A DNA stretch of 64,000 nt from Arsenophonus sp031446125 (lineage in GTDB: Bacteria > Pseudomonadota > Gammaproteobacteria > Enterobacterales > Enterobacteriaceae): contig CP132909.1 of assembly GCA_031446125.1 (NCBI GenBank), positions 620,001-684,000 of the forward strand, in the 5' to 3' direction. Both the position numbers and the translations under genes were made by a program. Shown here in pieces: positions 10,356 to 19,401 of this stretch. The first letter of the stretch is position 1. Each line of letters starts with the position of its first letter. Under the pieces are notes generated by a model that was not told where the DNA came from, did not search any database, and worked only from the letters and a program-made list of their open reading frames with translations.

Positions 10356-10425
10356 AAAAAATAATTTGAAATATTTATTATAAGTAAAAAATAATTTGAA
10401 ATATTTATTATAAGTAAAAAATAAT
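10356..10425. repeat. 30-bp tandem repeat, about 2.3 copies
   Basis: A 30-base unit beginning ATAATTTGAAATATTTATTA occurs perfectly twice (10361-10390, 10391-10420) with partial copies at both edges. It lies between the divergent rpmE and priA genes and may affect promoter spacing. It looks like a recent slippage duplication. Confidence 0.9.
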
Positions 10426-10530
10426 ACAAAATTTTGTTTTTTAGCACAATAAAATTCATAATAATTTAATATTTTATTATTAAAAAAATAATTAAACATA
10501 TCTATTGTGATTATTTGGAAATAGTAAAAA

Positions 10531-12603
10531 ATGACTATCGTGAAAGTTGCACTTCCTATTCATATTATGCGTACTTTTAATTATAAAGTACCATCTAATT
10601 TTCCTATACCAAAAAAAGGATGTCGGGTACTAGTACCATTTGGTATATATATATATATAGGAATAGTACTAACACATAAAAAAAATAACATAAAAAATAA
10701 TCTGAAATTAGAATATATTAAAAAAATATTAGATGAAAAATCATTATTTTCAGATAGCTTGTGGTCATTATTAATGTGGGGATATCAATATTATCATTAT
10801 CCAATTGGTAAAGTTCTTTTCTACGCATTACCTATAATATTACGAAATGAAAAAAAAACAACAAATGTTCTAAAATTCCCATGGAAATCTAGAAAAAAAA
10901 ATAAACAATCTAAATTAAAATCAATTTATACATCAACAAAACAAAAAGAAAAATTAGATTTAATACAAAATTGGCATTTTAATAGAAAAATTTCTGTTAC
11001 AAAAAAACTAAATACAAAACAATTACATGCAATAAACAAAATTAATTCTCATCAAATATTCAAAGTTTGGCTATTAATTGGAAGTGCAGGTTCTGGTAAA
11101 ACAGAAGTATATTTCAATGCAATAGCAAAACTTCTAAGTAAAGGTCAACAAATATTAGTTCTGATACCAGAAATTGGTTTAATACTAAAAACTATTACAG
11201 AATTCAAAAAACGATTTAATATCCCAATTGATATACTACATTCATCATTAAGTGATACTGAAAAATTTACAATTTGGCTACGCACAAAAAAAGGCAAAAA
11301 TGCCATTATTATTGGTACTCGTTCAGCATTATTTACTTCTTTTTTTAATTTAGGTTTAATTATTGTTTATTCAGAACATAACAATTCTTATAAACAACAA
11401 GAAGGATGGTGTTATCATGCACGAGATCTAGCTATTGTTTTAGCAAAAAAAGCAAACATTCCAATCATTTTAGGAACAGAAACACCTTCATTAGAAAGTC
11501 TTTATAATATTGAGAAAGGAAAATATCATCGCTTAGATCTCACTCATATTAATGATAAAAAAATTATTAAAAATTTAATTCCTTTAAAAGGACAACCATT
11601 AAAATATGGAATGTCAAAACCATTAATACAATCGATACATAATCATCTAAAAGAAAATAACCAAATTATACTCTTCTTAAATCGAAGAGGCTATTCACCA
11701 ACATTAATATGTCAACACTGTAGTTGGATTGCAAAATGCTTGAGATGCGAAAAATATTATACAGTATACCGTGATCAAGGCCAAATACGATGTCACCACT
11801 GTAACACTCAAAAACCTATTCCAACAAAATGTTTACTGTGTTATTCAAATCATCTTTTTCCTTTTGGTTTAGGAACAGAAAAATTAGAAGAAGCAATCAA
11901 AAAACTTTTTCCTAGAATACCAGTGACACGCATTGATAAAGATACAAAAAGATTGATATCTAAAAACAAATTAGAAAAAAATATTTATAAAAAATGTACC
12001 CATATTTTTATTGGAACAGAAATATTAACAACAAAATATCATTTTCCATATGTTACCTTAGTAGCATTACTAAATGCAGATTATCCACTTTTTTCTAGTG
12101 ATTACAGAGCTACTGAAAAATTTGCGCAAATATATACTAAAATATCTAGATATGCTGAAAATGATACAAAAGCAGGAGAAGTAATTTTGCAAACTTATTA
12201 CCCCGATAATCCATTAATATCGACCTTATTAAAAAAAGGTTATAATGAATTTGCGAAAGAAACATTAAAAGAAAGATGCAGTGTTTTTTTACCACCATAT
12301 ACAAATCATATAATGATTCGGTCAGAAGGTTATCATAATCAATCTACAATAAATTTTTTACAAAAATTGCGAGAAAATATAATGGAACAACATAATAATC
12401 ATGATAAAAATTTTCTTATTATAGGACCTATACCTGCACTTTTATCTAAAAAAGTAGGACGTTTTCGTTGGCAATTATTATTACAACATCCTTCAAAATA
12501 TTACTTAAAAATAATTCTATCAAAAATATTACCTGCAATTATGACATCTCCAGAAAGTTATAAAGTAAAATGGACTATTGATGTCGATCCAATTAAATAT
12601 TAA
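10531..12603 (+). CDS. priA: primosomal protein PriA with eroded helicase motifs
   Basis: PriA recognises stalled forks and loads the replicative helicase. The 690 residues (E. coli 732) align throughout. Walker A is intact (GSGKT, 187-191), as are motif Ia (IPEIGL), motif IV (FLNRRGY) and all eight zinc cysteines between residues 394 and 437. But the Walker B box DEEH is YSEH (280-283), motif III GSATP is GTETP (315-319), motif V AKGHHFP has become TTKYHFP, and motif VI AGRAGRAG has become SRYAENDT (539-546), losing both arginines. The frame is long and open and the C-terminal KWTIDVDPI is kept. I infer a protein without helicase activity that may still assemble the primosome, which E. coli PriA Walker A mutants are known to do. 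A (TA)8 run at 10644-10659 lies inside the gene. Confidence 0.9.
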   Translation: MTIVKVALPIHIMRTFNYKVPSNFPIPKKGCRVLVPFGIYIYIGIVLTHKKNNIKNNLKLEYIKKILDEKSLFSDSLWSLLMWGYQYYHYPIGKVLFYALPIILRNEKKTTNVLKFPWKSRKKNKQSKLKSIYTSTKQKEKLDLIQNWHFNRKISVTKKLNTKQLHAINKINSHQIFKVWLLIGSAGSGKTEVYFNAIAKLLSKGQQILVLIPEIGLILKTITEFKKRFNIPIDILHSSLSDTEKFTIWLRTKKGKNAIIIGTRSALFTSFFNLGLIIVYSEHNNSYKQQEGWCYHARDLAIVLAKKANIPIILGTETPSLESLYNIEKGKYHRLDLTHINDKKIIKNLIPLKGQPLKYGMSKPLIQSIHNHLKENNQIILFLNRRGYSPTLICQHCSWIAKCLRCEKYYTVYRDQGQIRCHHCNTQKPIPTKCLLCYSNHLFPFGLGTEKLEEAIKKLFPRIPVTRIDKDTKRLISKNKLEKNIYKKCTHIFIGTEILTTKYHFPYVTLVALLNADYPLFSSDYRATEKFAQIYTKISRYAENDTKAGEVILQTYYPDNPLISTLLKKGYNEFAKETLKERCSVFLPPYTNHIMIRSEGYHNQSTINFLQKLRENIMEQHNNHDKNFLIIGPIPALLSKKVGRFRWQLLLQHPSKYYLKIILSKILPAIMTSPESYKVKWTIDVDPIKY

Positions 12604-13115
12604 AATTATGAATAAAATTTTAACTTATAAAAAAATATTTATTTTCATAAAAACTAATATGAATCTTAATGCAGAAAATAATTGTATATAATTTATAAAA
12701 AACAATCAATAACTTCATCCTAATAAAAAAAATAAACATTTTTATTAAAAGATTAAAAAAAATAATTTTATTATTAATAATTCCATTTAATATATAAAAA
12801 TAAAACATATTTAATCACTAATATATTTAATAATTAACCAAAATATTATTTTTATTAATTGCAATATACATATTTTACAAAAATTATAAAATAAAATTCT
12901 ATTAATATCATAACATTATGATGTATAACTTTTACAAAAATATACAAACATAAATTTTAATTAATTAAAACTTATATATATGATAATTACTTAATATTTA
13001 TTAAAATTACTTAATATTTATTAAGTTAAATAATAGTCATTACTGATAAAATTCAGTAATATAAAAATACATTAAAGTAAAACTTTTTATCAATTATTAA
13101 TTAGCGAATGCAAGA
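12604..13115. other. gap at the position of cytR
   Basis: E. coli has cytR between priA and ftsN. The 512 bases here contain no open frame related to it and I could not read a remnant. The stretch includes the perfect 20-bp tandem duplication listed separately. Confidence 0.45.
12985..13024. repeat. perfect 20-bp tandem duplication
   Basis: The unit AATTACTTAATATTTATTAA occurs twice without a gap at 12985-13004 and 13005-13024, in the priA-ftsN gap about 90 bases before ftsN. It looks like a recent replication slippage. Confidence 0.88.
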
Positions 13116-13901
13116 GTGATACAAAAAGATTACATAAACCAGAAATATACAATATCTCGTAAAAAAAAATATTTCACTAAAATAAATCAAAAATTTCCAA
13201 AAAACATTTTTTTTAAAATTAGTATTATAGTAAGCATTTGTATAGTTAGCTTATATTATCTATCAAACAGCAAAAAAAAACACATAGATAACGAATCTTC
13301 TGTATTAAATGAATCAATGGGTTATAAATATTCTTTGAAAAATATAGATATATCAAATATTGATAATCTGCCACCAAAACCTGAAGAACGCTGGCATTAT
13401 ATTCAAGAATTAAAAAAAAAAGACAGTAATTTTGAAAATTTATATCGCTCAATCAAATCAAATATAAATAATAATTATTATCGTATATTAACTGATAAAA
13501 AAAAACAATTAATTACTAAAATGGATAATCAAAACAATAATTTTCCTATTAAAAATTCATATAAAATTAACGAAAAAAAAGATACAAAAAAATCAAAAAA
13601 AATAATTAATTTTTCAGAAGAAAAAATTAATTTTAATAAAAAATCCACTTTAAGGAAACAAAATAAAATAAACAAAAATTATTTAATAATAAAATGTCTA
13701 TCATTTAAAAATTTTGAAAAAATAGAATCTCTTAAAGCCAATCTAGCATTTTTAGGTTTAGAAAGTAATATAATCAGAAAAGAATTAAATTATCTTACAA
13801 TAAAAATAGGACCCTATAATCAAGAAATAAAAAAAATCACAAATAATCAACTAAAATCTATAGATTTATCAAATTGCATTCTTCATAATACTAAGGGTTG
13901 A
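13116..13901 (+). CDS. ftsN: cell division protein FtsN, divergent and shortened
   Basis: FtsN is the late divisome protein that triggers septal peptidoglycan synthesis. It has 261 residues against 319 in E. coli and starts with GTG (VIQKDYINQKY against MAQRDYVRRSQ). A basic cytoplasmic stretch leads into one membrane segment at about residues 31-49. After it comes NLPPKPEERWHYIQEL, almost identical to the E. coli periplasmic helix region. The glutamine-rich linker is replaced by a lysine/asparagine-rich one. The C-terminal SPOR domain is recognisable (ANLAFLGLESN, IGPYNQE) but drifted. Position between priA and hslV agrees with E. coli. Its stop codon overlaps the hslV heat-shock promoter. 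Confidence 0.85.
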   Translation: MIQKDYINQKYTISRKKKYFTKINQKFPKNIFFKISIIVSICIVSLYYLSNSKKKHIDNESSVLNESMGYKYSLKNIDISNIDNLPPKPEERWHYIQELKKKDSNFENLYRSIKSNINNNYYRILTDKKKQLITKMDNQNNNFPIKNSYKINEKKDTKKSKKIINFSEEKINFNKKSTLRKQNKINKNYLIIKCLSFKNFEKIESLKANLAFLGLESNIIRKELNYLTIKIGPYNQEIKKITNNQLKSIDLSNCILHNTKG

Positions 13902-13925
13902 AAAATCATCTTTCCCACCCAATCT
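13897..13925 (+). promoter_or_regulatory. sigma-32 promoter of hslVU
   Basis: GTTGAAA (13897-13903), 14 bases, then CCCAATCT (13918-13925). This differs from the sigma-32 consensus CTTGAAA / CCCCATNT at one position in each element. The -35 element overlaps the ftsN stop codon. It lies about 90 bases before hslV. E. coli hslVU is a known heat-shock operon, so regulation seems to be kept. Confidence 0.65.
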
Positions 13926-14018
13926 ACATTCCTAATAACGTAAATATAAACTTTATTTTATTATAACAAAAAATATGATCAAATATTTTTTTAATATAAA
14001 ATCACTAAAGGATAATGA

Positions 14019-14540
14019 ATGACTACAATTTTAAGTGTTCGTCGTAATAATCAAGTCGTCATCGGAGGTGATGGACAAGCAAGCATGGGCAATACAGTCA
14101 TGAAAGGCAATGTTCGTAAAGTAAGACGTCTTTATAATGACAAAATTATTGCTGGATTTGCTGGAGGTACTGCTGATGCATTTACATTATTTGAACTTTT
14201 TGAAAGAAAATTAGAAATTCATCAAGGTAATTTAACTAAAGCTGCCGTTGAATTAGCAAAAGATTGGCGAACGGATCGTATGCTAAGAAAACTTGAAGCA
14301 CTTTTAGCTATTATAGATTTAAAAAACTCATTGATTATTACAGGAAATGGTGACGTTATTCAACCAGAACACGATTTAATCGCCATTGGTTCTGGCGGAC
14401 CATATGCACAAGCTGCAGCACGTGCCATGCTGGAAAATACAGAAATGAATGCACGTGATATTACAGAAAAAGCTTTGAATATAGCAAGCGATATCTGCAT
14501 ATATACCAACCACAATTTTAACTTTGAAGAACTTTCTTAA
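14019..14540 (+). CDS. hslV: ATP-dependent protease HslV, peptidase subunit
   Basis: The proteasome-like peptidase of the HslUV complex, cytosolic. After removal of Met the catalytic threonine leads (TTILSVRR). Blocks such as GDGQASMGNTVMKGN, FAGGTADAFTLFELFE and AIGSGGPYAQAAARA are intact over 173 residues (E. coli 176). The ribosome site AAAGGATAA precedes the ATG. hslU follows 19 bases later in the same operon. Confidence 0.97.
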   Translation: MTTILSVRRNNQVVIGGDGQASMGNTVMKGNVRKVRRLYNDKIIAGFAGGTADAFTLFELFERKLEIHQGNLTKAAVELAKDWRTDRMLRKLEALLAIIDLKNSLIITGNGDVIQPEHDLIAIGSGGPYAQAAARAMLENTEMNARDITEKALNIASDICIYTNHNFNFEELS

Positions 14541-14559
14541 AAATCTTAAGGATTTAAAC

Positions 14560-15891
14560 ATGTCTGCAATGACACCTCATGAAATCGTTACTGAATTAAA
14601 TAATCATATTATCGGCCAAAACAAAGCAAAACGTTCTGTTGCTATTGCATTACGAAATCGTTGGCGTCGAATGCAACTCAATGATACATTACGTCAAGAG
14701 GTAACACCAAAAAATATTTTAATGATTGGACCAACAGGCGTTGGTAAAACTGAAATTGCACGTCGATTAGCAAAATTGGCGAATGCCCCATTTATTAAAG
14801 TAGAAGCAACAAAATTTACTGAAGTTGGTTATGTTGGTAAAGAAGTCGATTCCATTATTCGTGATTTAACTGATGCAGCATTAAAAATGGTGCGGCTACA
14901 ATCTATAGAAAAAAACCGTCATCGAGCAAAAGAACTGGCCGAAGAACGTATTTTAGATGTTTTAGTACCACTTTCTAAAAGTAATTGGGGGAACCCTGAT
15001 ATACATATAGAATCTTCTACAACACGTGAAACTTTCAAAAAACAATTAAGAGAAGGAAAATTAGACAATAGAGATATTGAAATTGAAGTTGCTGCAACAG
15101 CAGTTGGTGTTGAGATTATGGCACCACCTGGCATGGAAGAAATGACCAGTCAATTACAATCTATATTTCAAAATCTTGCAGGACAAAAACATAAAAAACG
15201 CAAAATGAAAATAAAAGATGCTTATAAAATTCTTATAGAAGAAGAAGCATCAAAATTAATTAATCAAGAAGAATTAAAACAACAAGCAATTGATGCAGTA
15301 GAACAACACGGTATTGTTTTTATAGATGAAATCGATAAAATTTGTAAACATGGACAAAATTCTGGACCAGACATTTCAAGAGAAGGTGTGCAACGTGATT
15401 TACTACCTTTAGTAGAAGGTTGTACAATTTCTACTAAACATGGAATGGTAAAAACCGATCATATTTTATTTATTGCTTCTGGTGCATTTCAAATTGTTAG
15501 CCCCTCTGATTTAATTCCTGAACTACAAGGAAGATTACCAATCAGAGTGGAATTAAAAGCATTAACAACAGAAGATTTTGAACGCATTTTAACTGAACCT
15601 AATGCCTCTTTGACAGTGCAATACAAAGCATTAATGGCTACTGAGGGTTTAAGTATTGAATTTACTCCAGATGGTATTGAGAAAATTGCACAAACAGCAT
15701 GGAAGGTTAATGAAAAAACAGAAAATATTGGTGCCCGTCGTTTACATACTGTACTAGAACGTTTAATGGAAGATATTTCTTTTAATGCTAATGAACGTCA
15801 TGGGCAAATAATTACAATTAACGCTGATTATGTATCTGTACATCTTGATGAATTAGTTGCTGATGAAGATTTAAGTAAGTTTATTTTATAA
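14560..15891 (+). CDS. hslU: ATPase subunit HslU of the HslUV protease
   Basis: AAA+ unfoldase that feeds substrates to HslV. I start it at the ATG at 14560 (MSAMTPHEIV), which has TAAGGA upstream and gives exactly the 443 residues of E. coli HslU. An upstream in-frame ATG at 14524 lies inside hslV and is not needed. Walker A GPTGVGKT is at residues 57-64, Walker B is VFIDEIDKI, and the C-terminal VADEDLSKFIL that docks into HslV is kept. It is cotranscribed with hslV from the sigma-32 promoter at 13.9 kb. Confidence 0.97.
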   Translation: MSAMTPHEIVTELNNHIIGQNKAKRSVAIALRNRWRRMQLNDTLRQEVTPKNILMIGPTGVGKTEIARRLAKLANAPFIKVEATKFTEVGYVGKEVDSIIRDLTDAALKMVRLQSIEKNRHRAKELAEERILDVLVPLSKSNWGNPDIHIESSTTRETFKKQLREGKLDNRDIEIEVAATAVGVEIMAPPGMEEMTSQLQSIFQNLAGQKHKKRKMKIKDAYKILIEEEASKLINQEELKQQAIDAVEQHGIVFIDEIDKICKHGQNSGPDISREGVQRDLLPLVEGCTISTKHGMVKTDHILFIASGAFQIVSPSDLIPELQGRLPIRVELKALTTEDFERILTEPNASLTVQYKALMATEGLSIEFTPDGIEKIAQTAWKVNEKTENIGARRLHTVLERLMEDISFNANERHGQIITINADYVSVHLDELVADEDLSKFIL

Positions 15892-16779
15892 TTTATCATA
15901 GTAAGAAATGGATCATAATAGTTATTATTTTATAATCATATAAATTATCTTTCAAATTAAAAGACTTATATTACATGATTCTATAATACTAAAAAAAACA
16001 ATAAATTTACTATAAATATTACAAAAATTAGATTTTTTTATTAGGCGAATAATACATTTTTACTTTTTTAATTAATAATAGTTATATTATATTAAGAATT
16101 TCAAAAAAAATAAAATGCAAATATTAGTATAACATAGTTTAAATATATAAAATAATTTATTATTAATCACATAAACTTTACAATTTATTTTTATTTTTCA
16201 TGTAATCAGTAATATAAAATTTACTTTTTAAAAAAATACAATATATTAAAAAAGTACAAAAAATTATAGGTATAATTAATAAAAATTATTTTTTAAAAAA
16301 ATCATTTATAAAATATGTCATTTAAATAAAAAAGAACAAAAAAATATTAAAAATCTTTTATATTCTTCTTTATTTTAAATTATTTCAATAATATCAAAAA
16401 ATGTTTAAATTATTATTTTATTGAAATATTTATTGTTATAAAATTAAGATTTCATCTTTTATAATTTAACATTATTATATAATATTTTTATTTTTTTAGA
16501 GTTAATTTCATAAAAAATATTACAATTTGATATTTAGATTTTTATAACAAAATAGTTCTAATTAATATTTATGAGATATATCTAATAAAATAATTACAAA
16601 AAATTTACAATCAATACCATATTGTAATCAATAATTATTAAATATAAAAAATAAACAAAAAAAAATATTTATTTTTCATATTTATAAAACAACTAAAAAA
16701 TCCAAAAATAATATTTTTAATATTATTTAAAGCATAAATATTATTTTTATTATAAATAAAACTTTTTTAAAAATTACTG
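15892..16779. other. gap at the position of menA, rraA and zapB
   Basis: E. coli has menA, rraA and zapB between hslU and glpF. About 890 AT-rich bases remain and I could not read any of them. Loss of menA would fit a respiratory chain that uses ubiquinol through cytochrome bo3 (inference). Confidence 0.45.
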
Positions 16780-17605
16780 CAAAAATAATTTTCTAAAATT
16801 ATTTAAACTTTATTGCAAAAAAAGTATAATTAAAATTGTCAAAAAATACAAATTATAACTCAATATATCTTTTTTTTAAAAACTAGATTATATTTTTTAC
16901 TGGTTGTGTTTTTACACCTATAAACATTATAGATGTATAATTAAAATAATTTGAAACAAAAATTATTTTTTTGCTTCAGCATTTCTTTAACTATTTAACT
17001 TATAAAAAAAATTGTAGCAACGTTCTTCAATACTTTTTTTAGATTATTTTTTATTTTTTTATAACAATAAATTTATATTTTTAGACAACTTCAAAAAAAT
17101 TTTTTCTAAAACACTTTATGTAGAGATTATCTTTTAAACTATTTTTGATAATAAAAATAGTTTAAATAGCAATTACTTAAAGAAAATGTTTTTTAAAATT
17201 AGTATTTTTTACTTAACAAATTATATTAGTTTTGATGCTATAAGACTTTATAATGACAATTATTTTTTACTTAAATTTTATCATATTAAATCTTACATAT
17301 AGAAAAATGTTATATATTTTGTGATAATATTATCAATAATTTATATTTTAATTATTAACAGTTAATTTAATAAAAAAAAATGAATTTTAAATATATTTTA
17401 TTCACTATTTTTATCTAAAAACAATAATTTATCTCACGTATTAAATGAATATTTCTATAAATAACAAATTTTTTTTCTAATGATATATCTCCTTCTCTTT
17501 CAAAAAAAAATTAGTTGCTATTATTGCATACATTTATCAAAAATTAATTTATATTTATTTACCATACCAATCAAAACGCAAAAAAATAGAAAATAATGCT
17601 ACATA
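16780..17605 (+). pseudogene. glpF: decayed glpF (glycerol facilitator)
   Basis: The clearest part is at 17511-17564, in one frame: LVAIIAYIYQKLIYIYLP against the E. coli GlpF end VGAIVGAFAYRKLIGRHLP, with K-L-I and L-P in place. It sits where glpF should end, about 65 bases before glpK. Upstream, MN at 17380 falls where the second NPA motif is expected, and a TG..INII stretch near 16910 fits the first only loosely. Stops and frameshifts break it throughout. The upstream limit is set by gene length, not by sequence. Confidence 0.55.
17133..17166. repeat. perfect 14-bp inverted repeat with 6-base loop
   Basis: Arms 17133-17146 (TTTAAACTATTTTT) and 17153-17166 are perfectly complementary around GATAAT. 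It lies within the decayed glpF. The arm sequence also occurs near 30034 inside another hairpin. Chance is possible at this base composition. Confidence 0.6.
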
Positions 17606-17628
17606 ATTTTTTAGTAAATTAGGTAATC

Positions 17629-19155
17629 ATGATAACAATGATCATATCAAAAAAAAAATATATCATAGCACTTGATCAAGGCACAACAAGCTCACGTACC
17701 ATTGTTTTTGATCATGATGCTAATATTATTAATATTTCTCAACGTGAATTTTTGCAAATTTATCCAAAACCTGGTTGGGTAGAACATGATCCAATAAAAA
17801 TATGGGCAACACAAAGTGCTACTCTTACTGAAGCATTAGCAATTTCCGATATTCGCAGTGATCAAATTGCTGGAATTGGAATAACTAATCAAAGAGAAAC
17901 AACTATTGTCTGGGAACAAAAAACTGGCAGACCTATTTATAATGCAATTGTTTGGCAATGTCGACGTACTGCTGATTTCTGTACTCAACTCAAAAAGAAT
18001 AATCCAACACTTGAAAAATATATTCGTGAAAATACAGGACTTGTTATTGATCCATATTTCTCTGGAACAAAACTAAAATGGATTCTTGAAAATATTGATG
18101 GTGCCTATGAACGGGCAAAAAATGGTGAATTACTTTTTGGTACTGTAGATACCTGGCTAGTATGGAAAATGACACAAGGGCGTGTTCATATTACTGATTT
18201 TACCAATGCATCTCGTACTATGCTATTAAATATTCATAAATTAGATTGGGATCAAAAAATTTTAGATGCCTTTAATATTCCAAAAAATATGTTACCAAAA
18301 GTATGTCCATCTTCAGAAGTGTATGGACAAACAAACATTGGTGGTAAAGGAGGAGTACGTATTCCAATAGCTGGAATTGCCGGTGATCAACAAGCAGCAT
18401 TATATGGACAATTATGTGTACAACCTGGTATGGCTAAAAACACTTATGGAACAGGTTGTTTTCTGTTAATGAACACAGGTACAAAAACTCAAATTTCCAA
18501 TCATGGATTATTAACAACTATTGCTTGTGGACCTAAAGGTGAAGTAAATTATGCTTTAGAAGGTGCTGTATTTATGGCAGGTGCTTCTATACAATGGTTA
18601 CGTGATGAACTAAAATTAATTGATGATGTCAATGATTCTGAATATTTTGCTAATAAAGTAAAAAGTAATAATGGTGTTTATGTTGTTCCAGCTTTAACAG
18701 GATTAGGTGCACCATATTGGGATCCATATGCTCGTGGTGCTATTTTCGGTTTAACACGTGGTACCAATCGAAATCATATTATCAGAGCTACCTTAGAATC
18801 AATTGCTTATCAAACGCGTGATGTATTAGAAGCAATTCAAAAAGATACAAATACACAATTAAAATCGTTACGCGTTGATGGTGGTGCAGTAAAAAATAAT
18901 TTTTTAATGCAATTTCAATCTGATATATTAGGGACTTATGTAGAACGTCCTATAATTCGTGAAAGCAGTGCTTTAGGAGCAGCATTACTTGCTGGCTTAG
19001 CAATAAATTTTTGGAAAGATTTAGATGAAGTGAAAGAAAAAATGAATATAGAAAAAACTTTTACTCCTGGAATTACAACTACTGAAAGAAACTACAAATA
19101 TAATGGATGGAAAAAAGCAGTTTCACGTGTTAAAGACTGGCAAGAAAACATTTAA
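17629..19155 (+). CDS. glpK: glycerol kinase
   Basis: It phosphorylates glycerol to sn-glycerol 3-phosphate, used for phospholipid synthesis or glycolysis. 508 residues align end to end with E. coli GlpK (502): ALDQGTTSSRTIVFDHDAN, IGITNQRETT, NAIVWQCRRTAD, TYGTGCFLLMNTG. The fructose-bisphosphate loop GGKGGVR and the C-terminal IIA-Glc contact region PGITTTERNY are both still present. The ATG at 17638 is an alternative start; the upstream one has TAGGT before it. The partner glpF is a pseudogene and glpX is missing, so glycerol must enter by diffusion or another channel. Confidence 0.96.
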   Translation: MITMIISKKKYIIALDQGTTSSRTIVFDHDANIINISQREFLQIYPKPGWVEHDPIKIWATQSATLTEALAISDIRSDQIAGIGITNQRETTIVWEQKTGRPIYNAIVWQCRRTADFCTQLKKNNPTLEKYIRENTGLVIDPYFSGTKLKWILENIDGAYERAKNGELLFGTVDTWLVWKMTQGRVHITDFTNASRTMLLNIHKLDWDQKILDAFNIPKNMLPKVCPSSEVYGQTNIGGKGGVRIPIAGIAGDQQAALYGQLCVQPGMAKNTYGTGCFLLMNTGTKTQISNHGLLTTIACGPKGEVNYALEGAVFMAGASIQWLRDELKLIDDVNDSEYFANKVKSNNGVYVVPALTGLGAPYWDPYARGAIFGLTRGTNRNHIIRATLESIAYQTRDVLEAIQKDTNTQLKSLRVDGGAVKNNFLMQFQSDILGTYVERPIIRESSALGAALLAGLAINFWKDLDEVKEKMNIEKTFTPGITTTERNYKYNGWKKAVSRVKDWQENI

Positions 19156-19401
19156 ATATATTTTTATAAATTTAAATAAAAAATGAAATTACTTTAATAC
19201 TCTTTTTAAAAAAATGATAAAACATTATTCATTAATATTAATTTAAAAATATTTGTTTAATGTAATTTAATAAAGAGAATTTACATAAATTTTATAAAAT
19301 ATTTATTAGTAATAGTAATAATTTTTAATATTTTTAATTATATAATTATACAAAAAATATATCAAAATATCAGATCAAATCAAAATATAGAGAAATAAAA
19401 T

